Both the position numbers and the translations under genes were made by a program. Under the pieces are notes generated by a model, which was given only the letters and a program-made list of their open reading frames with translations, was not told where the DNA came from and did not search any database. From Glandiceps talaboti (Eukaryota > Hemichordata > Enteropneusta > Spengelidae), in assembly GCF_964340395.1 (NCBI RefSeq), contig NC_135557.1, positions 25,084,063 to 25,099,062 on the forward strand: a stretch of 15,000 nucleotides of DNA. Direction: 5' to 3'. Shown here piece by piece: positions 8,771-15,000 of this stretch (positions are counted from its first letter, which is position 1; each line of letters opens with the position of its first letter).

Positions 8771-9520
8771 AAGAATTTTCCTTCAACCAACATTTGTACC
8801 CGTACATCACATCTGTAGTATCACAAAGTCAGAATAATATACTAGAAATAACTGGAACTTGTCGATTGTTGATTCTGTATACAACACTAGTAGTCAAACT
8901 GTAAACTTCCTCTTCATGACGACAGTGGACAGTGATATGTGTCTTCACTTATCAATTCTTTCATCTAAAGTGATAAAGTAAAATATGCAACGTAATTGAA
9001 TGCCACGCTCATCGTCACAACTGGTGACGTCATTTGTAAAGTATTTTCCGTCTTCAACATAAGGATGACATAGGTAAAGGTATCCCGTAACCTAAGATAA
9101 AAAAAAACACATTAATTTCCATTCAGGAAATTCACTAGAGATTTCGACACGACAAGATGTGAGCGATCTTCATTCAAGCGTTTGGAATACAATGCGGTGT
9201 TTACACGTTGTCAGATGCCTTCTCTGTAGATAAAGATAACTGTCCTTCAGAAACTCAATAAATAAATTAGATATACAGTTGTTATGTCATTATACAACAA
9301 CACTGTATGCTGTCTAAATGTCAAATCGCTGTCGTCATTGATAATTTCCTTCGTTTTCCATTGCACACAGTGCATTTGATAGCAAGCAGATAATCAGTAG
9401 TCTATAAGATTAGTCGATCGTTTTGGTTCGATAAAAGTCATATTTTTCACGCATACTCAATTGCCGTCACAGATAAAAGAAACGATGTAAAATTAGGAAC
9501 ATGTATATTGTCCTATAATA
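8771..9520. other. Non-coding stretch with one CRE
   Basis: No gene is seen. The stretch carries the CRE pair at 9013-9032 and an eight-A run near 9101-9108. No TATA box or initiator in suitable spacing accompanies this CRE. Confidence 0.5.
9013..9032. promoter_or_regulatory. CRE with an inverted half-site (paired CREB/ATF-type site)
   Basis: A perfect TGACGTCA lies at 9025-9032. A half-site CGTCA lies just upstream at 9013-9017, so CGTCAC and GTGACG form a 6-bp inverted repeat around a 5-base loop. bZIP proteins of the CREB/ATF family bind such sequences. Nothing near it shows which gene it would serve. Confidence 0.3.
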
Positions 9521-9573
9521 TTGTTGTTGTTGCTGTTGTTTTTGTTTGTTTGTTTGTCTGCTTGTCTGTTTTT
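9521..9573 (+). repeat. Imperfect (TTG)n/(TTTG)n/(TGTC) simple repeat ending in a splice-acceptor-like site
   Basis: TTG units change into TTTG and then TCTG-like units, giving a T/G-rich tract. It finishes in TTTTTCCAG (AG at 9576-9577), which by itself matches a strong 3' splice site. The frame that follows remains open to 9743 but encodes nothing I recognise, and it has no ATG of its own (the opening at 9546 begins with TTG). Confidence 0.85.
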
Positions 9574-9577
9574 CCAG

Positions 9578-10793
9578 TGTCTCTGACCTTGCAATAGTAC
9601 ATTCACAGTTAACAACACTGCGTGCACACCCACACCCACGCAGGTTTCAATTGACACTAACTGAAGACACTTCAAATCAACCAACTAGGCTAAATAATGC
9701 CAAGATACACGTCAGAATATACAAACACCGTATATTTTGCTGACTCCGTTACTCTCAGGATCAATGGGTAGACATATTATACAGTTTATCAAAAATAAAT
9801 GGACCGACAATCACTTAGACATGTTACGATTTCAAAACAATAATTCAAACCCATCTCACTCTTTGTGGAAAATGCAACATTGATTGTACTCTGATCTGAC
9901 GATGTGTTAATTAGAGCGACGATCGACGATAGGAAACGATTATGCCAAAGTTGAAATCTATCATGTCTGAATGCATAATTAATGATTCGGTTAATTAAAT
10001 AATGTCTTCATAAATGTCAGCTTCTAACCTAAGTGTCATTTAAAGCTTGTTGGTGAAGATATATTAAAAATTAATTATATTCAAATGTTAGGTAATACTC
10101 AAGGACAGCTTTATCGCATGCACGCATTCCATGAGGGCAGCTACACCATTTGTTAGACACAGTTAATTTTCTTTTCGAATAACATAATATTTATACCTAG
10201 TTTATTCAACATGACAACCTATTATTTATTTCATCTTTTTTTCAAGCCTCAACGAGGAAGATGATAAATTATTTATTAAGATATGATATTTTATATTTTA
10301 AAAATTCCATAACGCCTGTGTCCCTGAAAGTATATGTTGTGATAGTTACGTGCAGAAGAGCACAACATTATCAAAAGTACAAGATTAAGTGATTATGTAT
10401 TTGTGTCTCCAAAATGACAAGAAATCGTCATCTGTACCGATAAGAAATAACGCCTTGATCATGAAATAAACACAGCAGTAGATTGACGCAGTTACTCGAC
10501 TCACCTATGGTGACCATTTAAGAGAAACCTTCTGGCGTTTCCTGTTAGCTTTCGAAAGCACTTAAGCAATGTTCAAGTAAGACAACGACTATGTATAATC
10601 TCTTGAATTGAATTAAACGTGTTGTGTAGGATAGGAAATGTCTTGGACTGATTTTAGAGTCTAGATAAATGCCATGATTTGATTAACGTTATTCGCGGTG
10701 TAGACACTGTTGACACATCGATTAATTCAACTCTTTTTTTCTACGATTGCTATTTTTCGTGTTTCTTCTTTGGAAAAAAAAGTCTTGTTAATC
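9578..10793. other. AT-rich non-coding stretch
   Basis: No gene is supported. A perfect 12-bp palindrome GCTTTCGAAAGC lies at 10548-10559. On the minus strand, ATAG|GTGAGT at about 10499-10508 is a good donor sequence, but it is preceded by only a short open frame. Confidence 0.45.
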
Positions 10794-10854
10794 ATGTCCA
10801 AGTTTCGAAGGGTCCTTGTTGATGGACAAGTAGAGCTAACGGATGCAAAGAAAG
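10794..10854 (+). CDS. Possible first coding exon of an unidentified gene
   Basis: An ATG with A at -3 opens 20 codons (M-S-K-F-R-R-V-L-V-D-G-Q-V ...) and reaches AAG|GTAATG, a good 5' splice donor at 10855. The composition (mixed charged and hydrophobic residues, few AT-driven Lys/Asn/Ile/Phe runs) looks more coding-like than the neighbourhood. Without splicing, the frame stops at TAA 10863. The frame is open upstream to TAG 10701. Downstream acceptors exist at 10933-10934, 11065-11066 and 11111-11112, but each joins to only a few codons before a stop. No family is recognised. It could be chance. Confidence 0.22.
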
Positions 10855-10864
10855 GTAATGATTA

Positions 10865-12473
10865 AGTAACAAGAAAGTCGGCTGCCTCAACCGAAATTCC
10901 TTATATTGCTAAATGTCATCTTCTACCTGTTCAGTGCGGGAGCTACCATTACCCTACAGTAGGTTGTTGCCAATTTGATTAGTTGTAACAATGTATACTG
11001 TTTCAAGCATGTCAATGGATTAAAATGGAATAATTCCACAATGCTTAGGTTTTTTGTTTCGAACAGGTGATAAAACTGAGCGATATTGATGGGCACTAAC
11101 TTCATATTTCAGGTATCAGGAGATCATTTTAATCTCTTTATGATTTATATAATGTGCAAACGAGGAATGTTTCTAAATCCTACCTAGTTTTTCCATCGGC
11201 TTAATGACGAATTAAAATTTCTGAATTCACACAAAACACAAGGATGATCTTTGAGGCATGCCAGTACATATTGTTTGTGGCTGTCGAGTAGATTTTTTGA
11301 AGACCATTCATAATATGCCTGTTCAATCACATGACATTTCATTGTATTTTAAATGTCTGTCCCTTTACCTTCTAGTCATTATTAGCTTTTTAGTCTTGTA
11401 TACACAGTTGATCACCCATGACAGTGTCCTCTCTTCGCTAGCTAACTTCAGGAGTCGTCATACTCCATTTAAATAATTCCATATGAATAAATATAGGTTA
11501 CATTAGTTTGTGTGATAAATGTAAGCTTAACACTGCATCTGGCGACGGTGTATGGATATTTTGGGTATGGGTGATTAGGGCCTAATAGTTATCTTGAACA
11601 TCAGAGCAATGTTATGAAACTACTTCAAACGATTAAATATTACGTCACTATCCGCAGAAAAGCTATGAAATAGAACTATGAATTCACGAATAGATAACAA
11701 TGGCATTAAAAAGCACGTTTGAACTGAATTTTAATCTTCTTATCATGTTCGTCAAAATAGCTGCATTATTCCGATTGTGTTAATGAAGGCATAATGAATT
11801 TTAGGCAGCTGCAATTGCCAGTAAAATAATACGTTAATCTATACACGATATTGTAAGGAGCTGTACCATTTGAGAACAGCGATTTATTACTAATATCCTC
11901 TGCAAGAAACCATGCCTGTAGACATACTCCATTTGACATTACTATCAACGAGGATAGATAACATTTCAAAACGGCATTCATCGTTATGTGGATGGTTTAA
12001 TAGCATTGAGTGGAAAAGGAAGCACTGTATAACGGACGTGAAATGAATCCCGGTTCTCTATTCAGTTGTGGAGCATATACATGTCATAATGTTGGTATAA
12101 ATATAGCAGTACTTTCACGGAGAGTACCACAATATTACATCCTTTACATACGAATAAACACATGAACTTATACTTTTCCATATATTCAGTCTTCACGAAC
12201 TCATCACTAATGAGTATTGTCCCTATGCGTCGAAGACAGGAAGCGAATATACTCTTACATCACGAGTGTTTTCCGGCTGAATGAAGAATATTATTGAGAG
12301 CTGTTAACATTGTACCTCTCCCGCAATTAACAATATATAATGTCACAAATTATTCATTAAACGGTGAAATTTCTCATCTCATCAATAATTGCTCTGAATC
12401 CTATAAAAGTCGATCATATTTTTGATATCATGATCCACACCAATTTATATAGTAATGAGAAGTGTAGATTGAA
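10865..12473. other. Non-coding stretch with short unsupported open frames
   Basis: Open frames at 10923-11105 (-), 11258-11476 (+) and 11766-11981 (-) show no domain, no conserved motif and base composition like their surroundings. The plus-strand frame encodes one hydrophobic segment (about residues 27-52), which AT-rich DNA easily produces. A motif CACTAAC followed by TTCATATTTCAG (11094-11112) is a well-formed branch point plus acceptor with no clear exon after it. Confidence 0.45.
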
Positions 12474-12493
12474 TATATCATAATATTATGTTC

Positions 12494-12511
12494 ATGACAT
12501 ATATATGTCAT
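12494..12511. repeat. Perfect 18-bp AT-rich palindrome
   Basis: ATGACATATATATGTCAT is its own reverse complement. A further pair, TATATCAT (12474-12481) and ATGATATA (12512-12519), flanks it asymmetrically. Such sites can extrude as cruciforms, or may simply reflect TA-rich composition. Confidence 0.7.
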
Positions 12512-12519
12512 ATGATATA

Positions 12520-12842
12520 TGTGGACTGCATATTGATGACTAAATTATTATATTATAACACATCATGTTCACATAGCCTTTAGTGATTGACTTAGATCTT
12601 ACCACATGGTATGGACTTTTGACCCATAGTGACCTAACATTTGCATGTCGGGTACTATTTACGTTCTACTTTCAAATGGCAAATTACTGGCATCTGAAGT
12701 GGTCTACATTTAATTTCTCCCTCTAGGAATAGATAGCATTGCTTATATATGCCTTTGTGGTTCCTTGCGTTTACAATTGCCTGTAAGCAAAGCAAAAGAA
12801 ATCCTTATTATTTTTTGAAGTATTCTATTTGTTATGTTATGC
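12520..12842. other. Non-coding stretch
   Basis: Nothing is recognised beyond AT-rich sequence. Confidence 0.5.
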
Positions 12843-12876
<34 letters not shown>

Positions 12877-12888
12877 ATGTCTGTCTCT
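12843..12888 (+). repeat. (TCTG)n microsatellite
   Basis: About eight pure TCTG units are followed by a TATG interruption and two further units. The motif is the reverse complement of the GACA array at 7845, so the two tracts lie in opposite orientation. The tract ends in TCTCAG (AG at 12890-12891), which mimics a splice acceptor. Confidence 0.97.
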
Positions 12889-12904
12889 CAGAGTTCAGTG
12901 GTAA

Positions 12905-12917
12905 AGGTTAAAGGTCA
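12905..12917 (+). promoter_or_regulatory. DR1 nuclear-receptor-type element
   Basis: AGGTTA (12905-12910), one spacer base and AGGTCA (12912-12917) form a direct repeat with 1-base spacing, the site preferred by HNF4, RXR and PPAR-type nuclear receptors. Another AGGTCA half-site lies at 12964-12969. Function is not shown, and no gene is adjacent. Confidence 0.3.
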
Positions 12918-12971
12918 TCCATTCAAATAGTGATATTTACAATGTTTTGTAATTGACTTTTTGAGGTCACA

Positions 12972-12995
12972 TGATTAAATATGCTAATTTAATCA
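12972..12995. repeat. Inverted repeat of homeodomain-like ATTA sites
   Basis: TGATTAAAT (12972-12980) and ATTTAATCA (12987-12995) are exact reverse complements around a 6-base spacer. The spacer with the first right-arm bases reads ATGCTAAT, one base from the POU octamer. Such paired TAAT/ATTA sites are bound by homeodomain dimers in known enhancers. Here it is only a sequence resemblance. Confidence 0.5.
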
Positions 12996-14880
12996 CATAA
13001 TCAACATATTAAGACAATTTAAAAATGACAAATTTCAAAAACATACAATTGTCTGTTGTATCTGCAACCACTGAAATATAATCTAATTTACAAAATCAAA
13101 TACGTCTGGCAATCAATCTCCTACCCCCACCCTCACCGCCAGCATCAGTAACTAAAACGTAATTCATAAAATAACCTCTGAATTATGGAGTTTTGTTTAA
13201 GTCGTACCAGGAAAGAAAAAAATCTCCTATATTCAGTTGCACGTTTCCATGGTATAAATGGCATTCTGTAATATTAAATTGTGTTGAGTTTTACAATTAC
13301 TGGTTAATTGACTGAGGTCTGTCTAATTGTAATACATATAATTGGCAACATTAAATAGGTTATACGTGACATTAACTAATCAATTGTCAGAGAATATTGA
13401 ACTTAAAATAAGCTGACCACAGGGATTATTTCCAACCAATCTGAATTAATGAATGAATTGATTTGATGTCAAATCGTAATAAGATTAATGTAGCGATAAC
13501 GTGAAAAACCACTCTTTCCAACTATTGGATTGATTCGATTGTCCTGAAAGGAAGTAACAGTACCACAGATTAAGTAAATCTCATTCATTTCCTCATTGAG
13601 CGATCAATCAATTTGAGTTTCAAAGATTCAACGGTTAGTGTACATAACAAAATAATGTGAGTTTGTATATGACATGAAGTAATTAATTCATAGGTTGATA
13701 TTGCTTGAAGGACGGTACAATATATCAGGAATATTAAATTCCATAAAATGATATGCTAGCTCAGTTTCTTATAATTTAATGTAATGACGGCTAACATGTC
13801 AAGAATATCAATAGAATTGCCTTTAGACTCAAATCAATTAAGGCTTGTTGTTTATATTTGTCAGATCTAAACAATGCATTTATTTCCATTGGAATTGGCA
13901 TTGGCCATTTAAGATTGAAACGTGTAATGAGTCACCTGTCAATTATTCAGCATAGATACACGAGGAAAATAGCGACTACATACACAAACCAAAAGTAATA
14001 AAAAAATTATGCTTTTGCTGAGATTTGCATTCGCATTTGGCTTTGTAGGCCAGTAATTTAAGTGTGTTCAAGGACTGTAGCCTTATTGAGACTAATAGGT
14101 TACTCTTACCAGACTTTATACACTACTATTAGGATAATGTCAATGGCAACACGTGGTTTTGCAGCACCTTGCGTAATGAATTAGCGGTATACTGCAACCA
14201 TTTATACCAACAAGACTATGTTAATGTATATATTTAATCATTGTCAAACAACGAATAATAAACAACTATACACATTTACAAAGTTTCCCAATATTCTTTT
14301 ATATAATGATTACAATTTAACCAAGGTACAGTCGTCTGGCTCATCAACTACCAGTGAAATTGTAACATTTCATTATGAACAAAATGACAATTAAGCTCAC
14401 TTTCTTCGCTTGATATATCTTTATTGTGGGATTTGAAGAGTGTTTGTAGTATGAATTATAATGTAACAATGTGTGATTTATTTTAATTAGTCCATAATTA
14501 CAAATAAAAGTTATCCAAGTAAAATAAAAACACTTTCATTGCAAAAAATACAGTAATTTAATTGAAAATATATATGGAGCTAAGCAGTCCTTAACAAATA
14601 GTTAATCAAAACCGTTCAAGCTAAACGATCAAATGCGGCATTGTTGGTATGCTTACGATTCCTGTCACGCCAAGAGATGCACTGGAGCAAGTAATATTCA
14701 GTCTGTCTAAGGGCTAAATTATAGATACCCACGTACGAATATTTCGTGATAACAACCTATTCCGATGAATAACACATTATCTGTTAGCCTTAAGTGTATT
14801 GAACAAATTATATTCAAAAGTAAGTTTCACTTGCAGATAGATTTTTTAAAGTACGCTGTGACGCCCAACCATGTACCAGG
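12996..14880. other. AT-rich non-coding stretch
   Basis: No gene or RNA is recognised. The only composition change is a C-rich patch at 13120-13140 (G-rich on the minus strand). A donor-like AAA|GTAAGT lies at about 14817-14825, followed by an acceptor-like TTGCAG near 14831-14836. Confidence 0.45.
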
Positions 14881-14906
14881 ATAACGTCTTCATCTTCGTA
14901 TTTCAG

Positions 14907-14949
14907 TGCCAAGCAGGGGTTATTTATAGTTCAATGATTTCATTTCTCG
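14907..14949 (+). CDS. Possible small internal coding exon of an unidentified gene
   Basis: The 43-base stretch is preceded by a good acceptor (CTTCATCTTCGTATTTCAG, AG at 14905-14906) and followed by CTCG|GTAAGTG, a near-consensus donor at 14950. Only one of three frames is open. It reads C-Q-A-G-V-I-Y-S-S-M-I-S-F-L, a membrane-segment-like string, and ends in phase 1. No family is recognised. The 37 bases after the donor carry TACTAAC and end in TTGTCAG, as if a second acceptor lies at 14985-14986. An intron that short would be unusual for an animal, and its frame stops within four codons. The gene, if real, continues outside the window. Confidence 0.27.
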
Positions 14950-15000
14950 GTAAGTGTATAGTACTAACAACTATACATCTTGTCAGAATGCTGCTGACAA

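Noticed and set aside
9415-9445. GGTTCGA resembling a tRNA B box
   Set aside because: The following bases are not the expected CC, and no A box or cloverleaf arms fit at tRNA spacing.
10505-10575. Minus-strand mini-exon before the ATAG|GTGAGT donor
   Set aside because: Only about 22 codons are open, with a stop immediately upstream and no convincing acceptor.
11258-11476. Plus-strand 72-codon frame with one hydrophobic segment
   Set aside because: AT-rich DNA readily encodes Leu/Ile/Phe runs; there is no signal, conserved residues or splice evidence.
11766-11981. Minus-strand 71-codon frame
   Set aside because: There is no recognisable family and no composition shift from the surroundings.
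1955-14961. Shared 12-mer GGTAAGTGTATA at 1955-1966 and 14949-14960
   Set aside because: A few identical 12-mers are expected by chance in 15 kb, and both copies are explained by the splice-donor consensus.
1-15000. CRISPR array, prophage, operon or other prokaryotic systems
   Set aside because: The tandem repeat lacks unique spacers, and the gene density, splice signals and microsatellites are those of an animal genome.

Overview
The window looks like nuclear DNA from an animal, most likely an AT-rich marine or other invertebrate bilaterian. The evidence is one rhodopsin-class G-protein-coupled receptor (GPCR), eukaryotic splice and poly(A) signals, several microsatellites, a minisatellite and long non-coding stretches. 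There are no operons or bacterial ribosome-binding sites. I cannot place the species from sequence alone.

Only one gene is well supported. It is an uninterrupted 366-codon coding region for a class A peptide-type GPCR at 117-1217 (+). A strong 3' splice acceptor ends three bases before its ATG. The likely structure is therefore one or more upstream 5' UTR exons (outside the window) spliced to a single coding exon, followed by an AT-rich 3' UTR with a candidate AATAAA at 2308-2313. The receptor keeps the fold and sodium-pocket residues of the family. Its activation switches deviate: E-K-Y replaces the D/E-R-Y motif and C-V-T-P replaces C-W-x-P.

The remaining ~13.8 kb holds no confident gene. 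It contains a (TACA)n tract at 3346-3392; a CRE + TATA + initiator cluster that looks like an orphan core promoter at 5301-5343; a 39-bp minisatellite with a homogenised core at 7041-7355 and decayed copies on both sides (about 6879-7543); a compound GACA/CA microsatellite at 7845-7924; a TG tract at 8736-8770; a CRE with a paired half-site at 9013-9032; a TTG/TTTG tract at 9521-9573; and a (TCTG)n tract at 12843-12888. Close after the last of these come a nuclear-receptor-type DR1 element (12905-12917) and an AT-rich inverted repeat (12972-12995).

Two short stretches resemble exons of otherwise unseen genes: 10794-10854 (ATG to a GTAATG donor) and 14907-14949 (bounded by good acceptor and donor signals and followed by a TACTAAC branch-point-like motif). 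Both are tentative. Short open frames elsewhere look like chance or repeat-driven openings. I did not find a convincing new multi-gene system. The most distinctive items are the receptor with altered switch residues, the orphan promoter-like cluster, the edge-decayed minisatellite and the two exon-like stretches.
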